18,205 bases of DNA from Limnohabitans sp. GTDB lineage: Bacteria > Pseudomonadota > Gammaproteobacteria > Burkholderiales > Burkholderiaceae_C. The stretch's first letter is position 1, and every line of letters starts with the position of its first letter. The notes under the pieces are model-generated. The model made no database searches. It was not told where the DNA came from and saw only the letters and a list, made by a program, of their open reading frames with translations. Location: the NCBI GenBank assembly GCA_030729445.1, contig JANQXJ010000077.1, positions 3,312 through 21,516 of the forward strand. Reading direction: 5' to 3'. The translations under genes and the position numbers were made by a program. Shown in pieces: positions 1 to 6,837 of the stretch.

Positions 1-941
1 GCAATGGCTTGGGCAACGCTTTGGGTCACCAAGCTCGAAGACATGGCGTAGCTGAACAGCACCGACATGCCGATGATCAGCAGCAGCATGCCGGACTCGC
101 GAATGGCCTCTCGCACGATGCCCCAGATGGCGGTGAAATTCCACATCCGGTAAATCACGATCACCATCAACAAGCACAAAGCAGCCCCCACACCGGCGGC
201 CTCGGAGGGGGTGGCGATGCCGCCGTAGAGTGCATAAATCACACCCACAATCACGCCCATCAAAGGCAGCAGACGGGGCAATAACTCAAAGCGTTGGGCC
301 CAGCTGTAGCTTTCGTTGGTTTTGCCCAGCCCGGTGCCACGACGCCAGCTCAAGAAAAGCGCCCAGGCAATGAACAAACCTGTGAGCAACAGGCCAGGCA
401 AGATGCCCGCAATGAACAAGCGGCCAATCGATGTCTCGCTGGCAATGCCGTACAAAATCATGGTCACGCTGGGCGGGATCAAAATGCCCAGTGTGCCTCC
501 TGCAGCGATCGAACCCGTGGCCAGGTCGGCCTCGTAGCCACGACGGCGCATCTCCGGGATGCCCATCTTGCCAATCGCAGCGCAGGTGGCTGGGGATGAA
601 CCGGTCAGGGCCGAAAACAGCGCGCACGCGCCGATGTTGGAAATCACCAACGAGCCGGGCACTTTGTACAACCAGCGGTTCAGGGCTTCGTACAAGTCGC
701 TGCCCGCCCGCGAAGACGCCACCGCAGCCCCCATGATGATGAACATCGGAATGGAGGCCAGTGTGAAATCGTCCAGCCCAGAAAACACGGTGTCGGCCAT
801 GTACAGAACCGAGCCCCAACCATCCGACCAGACCATGAAAATCAAGGCGGTACTGCCCAGCGCAAACGCGATGGGCATGCCCGTGGCCAACAACAACAAA
901 GCGACGGCAAAAATGATGCCGCCCATCAATAAGGGGGTCAT
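1..941 (-). CDS. dctM: TRAP transporter large permease DctM (3' part beyond the window)
   Basis: This is the large membrane subunit of a TRAP transporter, the Na+-driven channel through which substrate passes after delivery by the periplasmic DctP. The visible 313 residues are rich in long hydrophobic helices (for example residues 7-29 and 60-75) and carry the family's GGTLGILIPPS segment at about 148-158. The family is usually about 425 residues, so roughly a quarter is missing because the gene runs off the left edge; nothing suggests breakage. The ATG overlaps the dctQ stop as ATGA, which implies translational coupling. The product acts in the inner membrane with DctQ. The substrate cannot be read from this subunit. 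Confidence 0.93.
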   Translation of the reverse strand, partial: MTPLLMGGIIFAVALLLLATGMPIAFALGSTALIFMVWSDGWGSVLYMADTVFSGLDDFTLASIPMFIIMGAAVASSRAGSDLYEALNRWLYKVPGSLVISNIGACALFSALTGSSPATCAAIGKMGIPEMRRRGYEADLATGSIAAGGTLGILIPPSVTMILYGIASETSIGRLFIAGILPGLLLTGLFIAWALFLSWRRGTGLGKTNESYSWAQRFELLPRLLPLMGVIVGVIYALYGGIATPSEAAGVGAALCLLMVIVIYRMWNFTAIWGIVREAIRESGMLLLIIGMSVLFSYAMSSSLVTQSVAQAI

Positions 942-1468
942 GCCATTTCCTTCATGTCGTGGGCGGCAGGCATGCCGAAAGGCAAATCGCGGCCTGTGGC
1001 CAAGGCCCACATGTCCACCACATATTGCAGGCAGACCAACGTCATGCCAACCGGTACGCTCAGGTAAGGAATCCACAAACGGGCATTCCAGATGCTGGGC
1101 GTCTTGAGATCCAATTCCCAAGCCTCCCACCACCAATGGGCCGCGCTGTACAAAAAGAGCACGCAAAAGCCCAATGACAAAATGGAGGCCAACCAGGCCA
1201 GCGCCAAACGTGCGGAATCGCCCAAGAACATGGGCAGCAAATCAACGTTGACATGCCCACGCGTGAGCAAAATGTAAGGGGCCCCGAGAAACGTGGCCGC
1301 CACCAAGGCGAAAGTCACAAATTCGGTTTGCCAGATGGACGATTCTCCAAGCACGGCACGCACGAAGATCATTTGACAAACGACGAACACCGACACGATC
1401 ATGAGTGCAGCGGCCACGACGCCGCTCCACTCAGACAGACGGCAAACCCATTGGTGCAGCTGTTTCAA
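938..1468 (-). CDS. dctQ: TRAP transporter small permease DctQ
   Basis: This is the small four-helix membrane subunit of the TRAP transporter. The 176 residues contain hydrophobic segments near 15-35, 50-68, 88-110 and 128-150. The DctQ-type stretch WQTEFVTFALVAATFLGAP is followed by GHVNVDLL. The start is TTG, preceded by GGAG six bases upstream, and this ribosome site lies across the end of dctP. I see no better ATG. The gap to dctP is 13 bases and the gene overlaps dctM by the ATGA motif, so the order dctP-dctQ-dctM is a tight operon. Confidence 0.92.
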   Translation of the reverse strand: MKQLHQWVCRLSEWSGVVAAALMIVSVFVVCQMIFVRAVLGESSIWQTEFVTFALVAATFLGAPYILLTRGHVNVDLLPMFLGDSARLALAWLASILSLGFCVLFLYSAAHWWWEAWELDLKTPSIWNARLWIPYLSVPVGMTLVCLQYVVDMWALATGRDLPFGMPAAHDMKEMA

Positions 1469-1481
1469 GAGAGGCTCCTGC

Positions 1482-2477
1482 TTACTTGACGGCCAGCGCC
1501 TTGTCGATCAGCGCCTTGCCTGTGGGCACGGTCTTGGCAAACTCCGCGTAAGAAGTTTTGGCTGCCACTGCACGCCACATGTCGGCCTGTGCGGCGGTCA
1601 TGGTGACCACCTTCACACCGGCCTTGTTGTAGGCCTCGACCATCTTGTCGTCGAGCTTCTTGGACTCGGCTGCAAAATAATCTTCTGCTTTTTTGGAGGC
1701 CGCCATCAAGGCTGCTTTTTGCGCTGCATTCAATTTAGCCATGGCTTTTTTGGAGATCAGCACAGGCTCGTACATGAACCACAGCGCCTGGTCGCCAGGC
1801 GCGGTCAGGCACTTGACTTGCTCGTAGAGTCGGAAGGACACAAAACTGCCAGCCGAGGTGTCTGTTCCCTGCGCCACGCCTTGTTGCAAGGCGCTGTACA
1901 CCTCACTGGAGGGCACAGAAACAATGGAAGCACCAGCCCCAGCCCACATTTGCGCAAAGGTCGCACCGGCCGAACGGATCTTCAGACCATCCGCGTCCTT
2001 GGGCTCCAAAATGCACTTGTCTTTGCCGGCAAAAGCACCCGCCAACCAGGCATCGGCCAACACGTCGACACCGCCACGGTTGATGATGGCCCGGATGTCA
2101 TCCATGAAAGGGGAGGCATTGATTTGGCGGGCGTGCGTGTGGTTTTTCACCAAACCAGGCATCAAAGTGGCACCAAACTCGGGGTGAAAGCCGGAGGCGT
2201 AATCAAGCGGCAGGGAGGTCATGTCAATTTGACCGCTGAGCATGGCCTTCCATTGCTCTTTGGGCTTGACCAAGCTGGAGCCAGGAAACACTTTGATCGT
2301 CAAGCCCACATTGGCTGCTGCGACCTCGCGTGCAATCATTTGCACCATTTCGTCACGCGCATCCCCTTTGCCACCGGGGAATTGGTGCGAAGCCTTCAAC
2401 ACGATATCGGCTTGGGCCGACAGGGCAACGCCAGTCCAAACTGCGATGGCGGCTATATTCTTGAAAACGGGTTTCAT
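1482..2477 (-). CDS. dctP: TRAP transporter periplasmic solute-binding protein DctP
   Basis: This is the periplasmic receptor of the TRAP system and the subunit that sets substrate specificity. It has a Sec signal peptide (about residues 1-23, ending AQA) and 331 residues, normal for the family. The conserved arginine that normally clamps a substrate carboxylate is visible in LKIRSA (Arg168). It is followed by the usual PSSEVYSALQQG helix at about 189-200. Two cysteines (155 and 223) could form a disulfide. AGGAG lies just upstream of the ATG. The Arg suggests an organic-acid ligand, but the exact one is unknown. The divergent GntR/FCD gene and the palindrome upstream suggest repression relieved by the substrate or a metabolite. 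Confidence 0.92.
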   Translation of the reverse strand: MKPVFKNIAAIAVWTGVALSAQADIVLKASHQFPGGKGDARDEMVQMIAREVAAANVGLTIKVFPGSSLVKPKEQWKAMLSGQIDMTSLPLDYASGFHPEFGATLMPGLVKNHTHARQINASPFMDDIRAIINRGGVDVLADAWLAGAFAGKDKCILEPKDADGLKIRSAGATFAQMWAGAGASIVSVPSSEVYSALQQGVAQGTDTSAGSFVSFRLYEQVKCLTAPGDQALWFMYEPVLISKKAMAKLNAAQKAALMAASKKAEDYFAAESKKLDDKMVEAYNKAGVKVVTMTAAQADMWRAVAAKTSYAEFAKTVPTGKALIDKALAVK

Positions 2478-2490
2478 GGATGTCTCCTGC

Positions 2491-2504
2491 TGTTGTATAA
2501 AACA
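2491..2504. promoter_or_regulatory. Candidate GntR operator upstream of dctP
   Basis: The sequence TGTTGTATAAAACA is a 14-bp inverted repeat with one mismatched pair (12 of 14 positions symmetric). It lies 13 bases upstream of the dctP start, next to its AGGAG, in the 91-bp space shared with the GntR gene. FCD-type GntR repressors often bind TTGTATACAA-like palindromes, so this is the best operator candidate. I could not place convincing -35/-10 boxes. Confidence 0.5.
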
Positions 2505-2568
2505 GTCGCAATGTTATGTGTATGAGCCTGAGCGTTTCCTAGTGGTTTACCCCTGAACACCGATCACC

Positions 2569-3264
2569 ATGAGCACACCCCACCGAACCCGATCCTTGGT
2601 TCAGCGCGTTCGCGAACAAATTGAAGACGACATCGTCGAGGGCCGCCTGAGACCCGGCGATCAATTGCACATGGATGACATCGCCGCGCAATACGGCGTC
2701 TCGCGAACCCCTGTGCGCGAAGCCTTTCAGCAACTCGAAGCCAGTGGCTTGGTCGAGGTCAGGCCCAAAAGGGGGACCTATGTGGCCAGCATCAGCACCG
2801 CCGACCTGATCGAGATGTTTGAGGTCATGGCCGAACTGGAGGCCATGTGCGCGCGCTTGGCCGCCCGGCGTGCCGACAAAACCCTGATCGCAGACCTCTC
2901 ACAGGCCATGGAACACTGTGAAACCGAGGCAGAAAAAGGCGAAGCCAACACTTACTACCATGCCAACGACACTTTTCACCAGCTGATTTACCGCGCCAGT
3001 GGCAATGCCTTTTTGGTGCAAGAGACGATTCAACTGAAAAACCGGCTCAAGCCTTACCGGCGTCTGCAACTGCAAGTTCGCCACCGCTTGGCCCAGTCGG
3101 TGGCTGAACACCGCAATTTGGCGCAAGCCATCCGCAACGGCGAAGAAGAATTGGCCGCCCAGGCGGCACGGCAACACGTTTTGGTGCAGGGGCAAAGGTT
3201 CACCGATTTGATCAGCGCGCTCACCCAAAGCCGCCAAGCGAGCGCGAGCCCCGAACGGGCCTGA
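2569..3264 (+). CDS. GntR-family regulator, FCD subfamily
   Basis: This is a cytoplasmic transcription factor of 231 residues. The N-terminal winged helix covers about residues 8-75, with the recognition region YGVSRTPVREAFQQLEASG and the wing RPKRGTYV. The C-terminal all-helical FCD ligand domain covers about 80-215. Its usual metal or acid-binding residues are present: Asp134 and His137 in NDTFHQLI, His181 in AEHRNL, and His203. It is divergent from dctPQM with a 91-bp gap, the standard arrangement for a local repressor of a transporter operon. The ligand is probably the transported acid or a product of it (inference). No catabolic gene is obviously paired with this regulator on its right side. 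Confidence 0.92.
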   Translation: MSTPHRTRSLVQRVREQIEDDIVEGRLRPGDQLHMDDIAAQYGVSRTPVREAFQQLEASGLVEVRPKRGTYVASISTADLIEMFEVMAELEAMCARLAARRADKTLIADLSQAMEHCETEAEKGEANTYYHANDTFHQLIYRASGNAFLVQETIQLKNRLKPYRRLQLQVRHRLAQSVAEHRNLAQAIRNGEEELAAQAARQHVLVQGQRFTDLISALTQSRQASASPERA

Positions 3265-3327
3265 GCCGAGATGGCCCATCCAAAGTGCCAAAACCGCCCC
3301 CAATGCCTGTCAGCGGGGTTTGGTTTT

Positions 3328-3558
3328 TCAGGCCTGCCCTGCCAGCATGGCCTCGACCAGCTCTTGCACGGCCAGCGCTTCTTCAGCCGTGGCCAGCTTG
3401 TGCGCTTGGCCTTTCAGCCAGGCATCCACTTCGCTCAATTGACGCTGCAGTGCGCTGGTGCGCGGGTCTTCGTCGATTGCAAAGGGAGCGAAGGAAGAAC
3501 CACCAGACAAAGGCAAAGACTTGAAAGTGAGTAGTTCAAAGAAGCACGGCAGCATCAA
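3328..3558 (-). pseudogene. Possible C-terminal remnant of an oxidoreductase
   Basis: A 76-residue open frame has protein-like composition in its last 50 residues (DPRTSALQRQLSEVDAWL, then ALAVQELVEAML). That stretch resembles the final helix region of Gfo/Idh/MocA-type oxidoreductases by eye only. An in-frame stop lies immediately upstream of the first start (TTG followed by ATG at about 3555), no ribosome site is visible, and the upstream DNA turns abruptly AT-rich. I read it as the 3' end of a gene whose front was replaced. It could instead be a chance open frame or a small unknown protein. Confidence 0.3.
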
Positions 3559-3574
3559 TCAGGACAAAAACACA

Positions 3575-3596
3575 TTTGTTGGTATTTTTGTTGGTA
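3575..3596. repeat. Two-copy 10-bp direct repeat in an AT-rich segment
   Basis: TTTGTTGGTA occurs at 3575-3584 and again at 3587-3596, a spacing of 12 bp or about one helical turn. It lies in the AT-rich stretch (about 3535-3660) upstream of the ParB-like gene. Two copies with helical phasing could be a protein-binding site, but two copies can also arise by chance in AT-rich DNA. Confidence 0.4.
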
Positions 3597-3610
3597 GAAA
3601 GTTAATTCTC

Positions 3611-3630
3611 TTTGAAAATATTATTTCAAA
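3611..3630. promoter_or_regulatory. AT-rich palindrome upstream of the ParB-like gene
   Basis: Arms TTTGAAA and TTTCAAA are perfect inverted repeats around the six-base centre ATATTA. A -10-like TATTAT (five of six matches to TATAAT) overlaps the centre at 3619-3624, but no good -35 sits at the usual distance. It may be an operator or promoter for the gene starting at 3723. Confidence 0.35.
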
Positions 3631-3681
3631 TCAAGAAGTTAGGGTAATTATTTAATTCCCTTCGCCCGCTCCAAATTTCAA

Positions 3682-3703
3682 GAAGGCCCCGCAAGGGGCC
3701 TTC
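3682..3703. terminator. Hairpin just before the ParB-like gene
   Basis: GAAGGCCCC pairs perfectly with GGGGCCTTC around a GCAA tetraloop, giving a 9-bp stem. There is no U-run on either side, so it is either a weak terminator or a leader hairpin. It ends 19 bases before the ATG at 3723 and could influence translation or transcription of that gene. Confidence 0.5.
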
Positions 3704-3722
3704 GGCATTTGTAGTCGAACCC

Positions 3723-4544
3723 ATGAACATCACCGTCAACGAAGAACTCAAAGCCTACATCGACCCCCTCACACCCGGCGAGCACGCGGCACTGGAGCGC
3801 AGCATTCTGGCCGAGGGCTGCCGCGATGCGTTGGTGCTTTGGGGCGACGTGCTGGTGGACGGGCACAACCGCTATGGCATTTGCCAAAAGCATGGCCTGC
3901 CTTTTCAAACAGTGCAAAACACGCGATTCCAATCGATGGAAGACGTGCACCTGTGGATGATCGACCAGCACCTGGGGCGGCGCAGCGTGTCGGATTTTCA
4001 GCGCGGCGTGCTGGCCCTGCGCAAACGTGCGATTTTGGCCGAGCGGCGGGCCCAGCGCATCGCGGCCACCGCCTCGGCAGATCAGGCCACAAATAACGTG
4101 ACAAGCCACCCCCTTCAGGATGCGACCGAGCCTGAGTCCAATCCACTCAAGAGCCGCGCCGACATTGCCAAGGCCGCACGGCTGAGCAACAGCCAGGTGG
4201 TTCAGATCGAAAAAATCCAGAAACAAGCTGCGCCCGAACTGGTGGCGGCCATCAAGTCGGGTGTGATCTCCATCAACGCCGCCGCCGCCGTGGCCAGCCT
4301 GCCCACCGATGAGCAAAAGAGTGCCGCCTTGGGCGGCAAGGACGAACTCAAGCAAGCGGCCAAGCGCGTGCGCGATGTCAACCGCAAAACAACACCAGCC
4401 ACCCCATCCTCTGGCGAAGCCGACAGCACCTATGCAGCGCCCACCGAACTGCAAGCCCTGCAAGCGCAGGTCACCGCCTTGACCGAAGAAAACCAAGCGC
4501 TGCGTGCGCAGGTGGCGCAGTTGCAGGCGCAGTTGGCAGTTTGA
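3723..4544 (+). CDS. Solitary ParB-like DNA-binding protein
   Basis: The 273 residues show three parts. The N-terminal ParB/sulfiredoxin-type domain (about 10-110) contains the signature DGHNR at 46-50. A helix-turn-helix-like region follows at about 143-165 (KSRADIAKAARLSNSQVV). A C-terminal heptad-rich coiled coil lies at about 240-271, with leucines spaced through ELQALQAQVTALTEEN. Classical chromosomal ParB differs in its box II and sits beside parA; here there is no ParA partner. Proteins of this shape occur as stand-alone regulators or on plasmids and integrated elements (family knowledge). The start lacks a recognisable ribosome site and follows a hairpin. The role is unknown: a DNA-binding regulator or a relic of a partition system. 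Confidence 0.8.
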   Translation: MNITVNEELKAYIDPLTPGEHAALERSILAEGCRDALVLWGDVLVDGHNRYGICQKHGLPFQTVQNTRFQSMEDVHLWMIDQHLGRRSVSDFQRGVLALRKRAILAERRAQRIAATASADQATNNVTSHPLQDATEPESNPLKSRADIAKAARLSNSQVVQIEKIQKQAAPELVAAIKSGVISINAAAAVASLPTDEQKSAALGGKDELKQAAKRVRDVNRKTTPATPSSGEADSTYAAPTELQALQAQVTALTEENQALRAQVAQLQAQLAV

Positions 4545-4575
4545 TCGCTGAAGGTTTGAATCCGCCGATACCCAG

Positions 4576-4592
4576 CGCCCCTGAAGGGGGCG
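4576..4592. repeat. Short GC hairpin downstream of the ParB-like gene
   Basis: CGCCCC pairs with GGGGCG across a five-base loop, about 30 bases after the ParB-like stop. No U-run follows on either strand, so terminator function is uncertain. It is the first of three hairpins in the 250-bp gap before scoB. Confidence 0.4.
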
Positions 4593-4638
4593 GTGAACAC
4601 TGAGTCTGCAGCTTGTCAAAGCCCCCCTGAGCCAACCA

Positions 4639-4722
4639 GCCCTGTGTGAGGCGCTCACCGGATCGGGCGATTTGGCGAGCGCAGCGAGTATGAGCCCGAC
4701 CGGAGAGCGCCTCACACAGGGC
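4639..4722. repeat. Long imperfect hairpin (84 bp) after the ParB-like gene
   Basis: The outer arms GCCCTGTGTGAGGCGCTC (4639-4656) and its exact complement (4705-4722) pair over 18 bp. The stem continues after one A-A mismatch with CCGG/CCGG, then after a bulged A with TCGGGC/GCCCGA, for 28 pairs in total. The 25-base loop contains GCGAG twice (4675-4679 and 4684-4688). No open frame of its own is convincing. It could be a dispersed palindromic repeat of the REP/BIME kind, a structured RNA, or a binding site for the neighbouring protein. I have no evidence to choose between these. Confidence 0.75.
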
Positions 4723-4750
4723 GACCCACAGGCACACGCCATTCTCCAAA

Positions 4751-4777
4751 ACAAAAGGCCCTGAAAGGGCCTTTTGT
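4751..4777. terminator. Bidirectional intrinsic terminator
   Basis: ACAAAAGGCCC pairs perfectly with GGGCCTTTTGT around TGAAA, an 11-bp stem with A-run and T-run flanks that serve as U-tracts on both strands. It lies 19 bases beyond the scoB stop and downstream of the ParB-like gene, so it probably ends transcription from both sides. Confidence 0.8.
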
Positions 4778-4795
4778 CATGAGCGCAGCAACCGA

Positions 4796-5437
4796 TCAGA
4801 AAATCAGTTTCACGCCTGTTTTGCTTTGCAGATGTTCAGGCGTCACGCCGGGTGCCAACTCGACCACTTTGAGGCCCGCGTCAGTCACATCCATCACGGC
4901 CAGGTCGGTGATGATGCGGTCGACCACGCCCTTGCCGGTCAATGGCAAGGTGCACTCAGGCAAGATCTTCATGTCTTCGGTGCCGTCTTTCTTCTTGGCG
5001 ACGTGTTCCATCAAGATGATCACGCGCTTGACGCCCGCCACCAGGTCCATCGCGCCGCCCATGCCCTTGACCATCTTGCCGGGGATCATCCAGTTGGCCA
5101 GATCGCCCTTGTCCGTCACCTGCATCGCGCCCAGAATCGACAGATTGATCTTGCCGCCGCGGATCATTGCAAAGGACTGTTCGCTGCCAAAGATCGACGA
5201 GCCCTTGATGGTCGTCACGGTCTGCTTGCCCGCGTTGATGAGGTCGGCATCGACCTCATCTTCGGTCGGGAACGGGCCAATGCCCAGCATGCCGTTTTCG
5301 CTTTGCAGCCAGACTTCTTTGTCTGCAGGCACAAAGTTGGCCACCAGCGTGGGGATGCCGATGCCCAGGTTGACATAAAAACCGTCTTCCAGTTCGTGGG
5401 CCGCACGGGCGGCCATTTGGTCTTGACTCCAGCTCAT
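4796..5437 (-). CDS. scoB: Succinyl-CoA:3-ketoacid CoA-transferase subunit B
   Basis: This is the beta subunit of a class I CoA-transferase. With subunit A it moves CoA from succinyl-CoA to a 3-keto acid such as acetoacetate. The 213 residues include the N-terminal NLGIGIPT loop at 23-30 and the active-site motif SENG, whose Glu47 forms the glutamyl-CoA thioester in this family. ILPECTLPLTGKGVVDRIITD lies near the C-terminus and is typical of ScoB/AtoA/PcaJ. GGAG stands six bases before the ATG, within the scoA tail, and only one base separates the two genes. 3-Oxoadipate CoA-transferase is the main alternative, but the partner subunit matches the ScoA type better. Confidence 0.93.
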   Translation of the reverse strand: MSWSQDQMAARAAHELEDGFYVNLGIGIPTLVANFVPADKEVWLQSENGMLGIGPFPTEDEVDADLINAGKQTVTTIKGSSIFGSEQSFAMIRGGKINLSILGAMQVTDKGDLANWMIPGKMVKGMGGAMDLVAGVKRVIILMEHVAKKKDGTEDMKILPECTLPLTGKGVVDRIITDLAVMDVTDAGLKVVELAPGVTPEHLQSKTGVKLIF

Positions 5438-5438
5438 A

Positions 5439-6146
5439 TCAGACTCCTGCTTTCTCAGTGATCGTGCGCTTCTCGATGCGCTTTTCCGGTTTCGTGTTCA
5501 ACACGATGCGATGCACATAAATGCCAGGCAGGTGCACGCTGTCGGGGTGCATCTCACCAGTTTCCACAATCTCTTCGACCTCGACCACACAAATCTTGCC
5601 CGCCATGGCCACGGCGGGGTTGAAGTTGCGCGAGGTGTAGCGGAACTGCAGGTTGCCGGACTTGTCGGCGCGGTGCGCTTTGACCAGCGACACATCGGGC
5701 ACCAAAGAGCGCTCCATCACATAGGTCTCGCCATCGAACTCGCGCAGCTCTTTGCCTTCGGCAACCAAAGTGCCCACACCGGTCTTGGTGAAGAACGCCG
5801 GGATGCCCGCACCGCCCGCACGCAGCTTTTCGGCCAGCGTGCCTTGCGGCGTGAACTCCAAAGCCAGCTCGCCTGCCAAATATTGGCGCTCGAACTCTTT
5901 GTTCTCGCCCACATACGACGAAATCATTTTCTTGATCTGGCGGGTTTGCAGCAGCAAACCCAAGCCGAAATCGTCCACACCCGCGTTGTTAGAAATCGCA
6001 GTCAGGTTTTGCACGCCGCTGTCGCGCAGGGCCGCAATCAAAGCTTCGGGGATGCCGCACAGGCCAAAACCGCCCACACCAATGAGTTGCCCGTCAGCCA
6101 CGATGCCCTTCAAGGCCTCGGCTGCGGAAGGAAAAATCTTGTTCAC
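5439..6146 (-). CDS. scoA: Succinyl-CoA:3-ketoacid CoA-transferase subunit A
   Basis: This is the alpha subunit of the CoA-transferase, 235 residues from the chosen start. Family marks are the oxyanion/CoA loop GVGGFGLCGIPE near residue 25, SNNAGVDDFGLGLLL, the IASYVGEN-like ISSYVGEN, PQGTLAEKLRAGGAGIPAFFT, and ARNFNP-like SRNFNPAVAMAGK. I chose the GTG at 6146 because GGAG lies six bases before it and MNKIFPSAAEAL is the usual family N-terminus. The upstream in-frame TTG at 6158 would place the start within that ribosome site. The operon scoA-scoB is divergent from a PAS-LuxR gene and shares a 112-bp control region with it. It probably feeds 3-keto acids into acetoacetyl-CoA-type metabolism. 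Confidence 0.93.
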   Translation of the reverse strand: MNKIFPSAAEALKGIVADGQLIGVGGFGLCGIPEALIAALRDSGVQNLTAISNNAGVDDFGLGLLLQTRQIKKMISSYVGENKEFERQYLAGELALEFTPQGTLAEKLRAGGAGIPAFFTKTGVGTLVAEGKELREFDGETYVMERSLVPDVSLVKAHRADKSGNLQFRYTSRNFNPAVAMAGKICVVEVEEIVETGEMHPDSVHLPGIYVHRIVLNTKPEKRIEKRTITEKAGV

Positions 6147-6181
6147 GCCAATCTCCAAACAGAGGATGAAAACGCTACGAT

Positions 6182-6203
6182 ACTACGTATTCGAATACGT
6201 AGT
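6182..6203. promoter_or_regulatory. Perfect 22-bp palindrome between scoA and the PAS-LuxR gene
   Basis: The half-site ACTACGTATTC is followed immediately by its exact reverse complement, giving 22 bp with full dyad symmetry. It lies 35 bases upstream of the scoA GTG and 55 bases upstream of the regulator ATG, the only intergenic space between the two genes. The most economical reading is an operator for the adjacent LuxR-type regulator controlling both directions. No promoter boxes could be assigned with confidence. Confidence 0.75.
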
Positions 6204-6258
6204 TTTTCGTAATGGTGAGTCCGTCGGCAGACCCCCGGCCATTGTCACAGGATTGCGC

Positions 6259-6825
6259 ATGAGCTCAGCCCAAAAAATTGATTACCGCTTGGCTTTTGAC
6301 TTGGCCCCCATTGGCATGGTGCTTTCACGCAACCGCACCATGGTGGATTGCAATCAATGCGTGTGCGAGATGTTTGGCACCAGCCGTGAACAGCTGATCG
6401 GCCAGACCTTCCAGCTACTCTACCCCAGCGCCGACGAGTACGAACGCACCGGCCAGCGCATCACCCCCATCTTGAACGCCAAGGGCGTGTACGCCGACGA
6501 CCGGGTGATGAAGCGCGTGGATGGCCGCTTCAAAGGCGAAACTTTTTGGTGCCATGTGACAGGGCGAGCACTCAACCGCGAGGCACCACACGAAGCGGGC
6601 ATCTGGACCTTTGAAGACCTCTCGGCCCGCAAACCCGTCAAAGCCGAACTCACCGCCCGCGAGCGAGAAGTCGCCGCCCACCTGATGGATGGCCAGACCA
6701 GCAAAGAGATTGGCAAAGCTCTGGGCATCAGCCATCGCACCGTAGAGATCTACCGCGTGAAGCTCATGCGCAAATACCAGGCCTCTGGGGCGGCGGATCT
6801 GATTCAGAAGTTGATGCGGGGGTAA
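6259..6825 (+). CDS. PAS domain LuxR-type transcription regulator
   Basis: This single-component regulator has 188 residues. The N-terminal PAS domain (about 8-122) begins YRLAFDLAPIGMVLSRNR and ends GIWTFEDLS, so it could bind a small ligand or cofactor. The C-terminal LuxR/NarL helix-turn-helix covers about 131-188, with LTAREREVAAHL and the recognition helix near SHRTVEIYR. There is no receiver domain. The reading frame is open further upstream across the palindrome. I chose the ATG at 6259 because AGGA precedes it by about six bases and the PAS domain starts directly after. It likely senses a metabolite of the ScoAB pathway and acts through the 22-bp palindrome (inference). Confidence 0.9.
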   Translation: MSSAQKIDYRLAFDLAPIGMVLSRNRTMVDCNQCVCEMFGTSREQLIGQTFQLLYPSADEYERTGQRITPILNAKGVYADDRVMKRVDGRFKGETFWCHVTGRALNREAPHEAGIWTFEDLSARKPVKAELTAREREVAAHLMDGQTSKEIGKALGISHRTVEIYRVKLMRKYQASGAADLIQKLMRG

Positions 6826-6837
6826 GCATTTAAACGG

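Noticed and set aside
1401..2525. A 374-codon open frame on the plus strand
   Set aside because: It mirrors dctP, which has a signal peptide and ligand arginine; the mirrored peptide is low-complexity and His/Gly-rich.
3575..3630. Replication origin with iterons beside the ParB-like gene
   Set aside because: Only two repeat copies are present, with no Rep gene, no DnaA boxes and no parA in the window.
3678..4754. A 358-codon open frame on the minus strand
   Set aside because: It is antisense to the ParB-like gene and runs through the long hairpin; no domain is visible.
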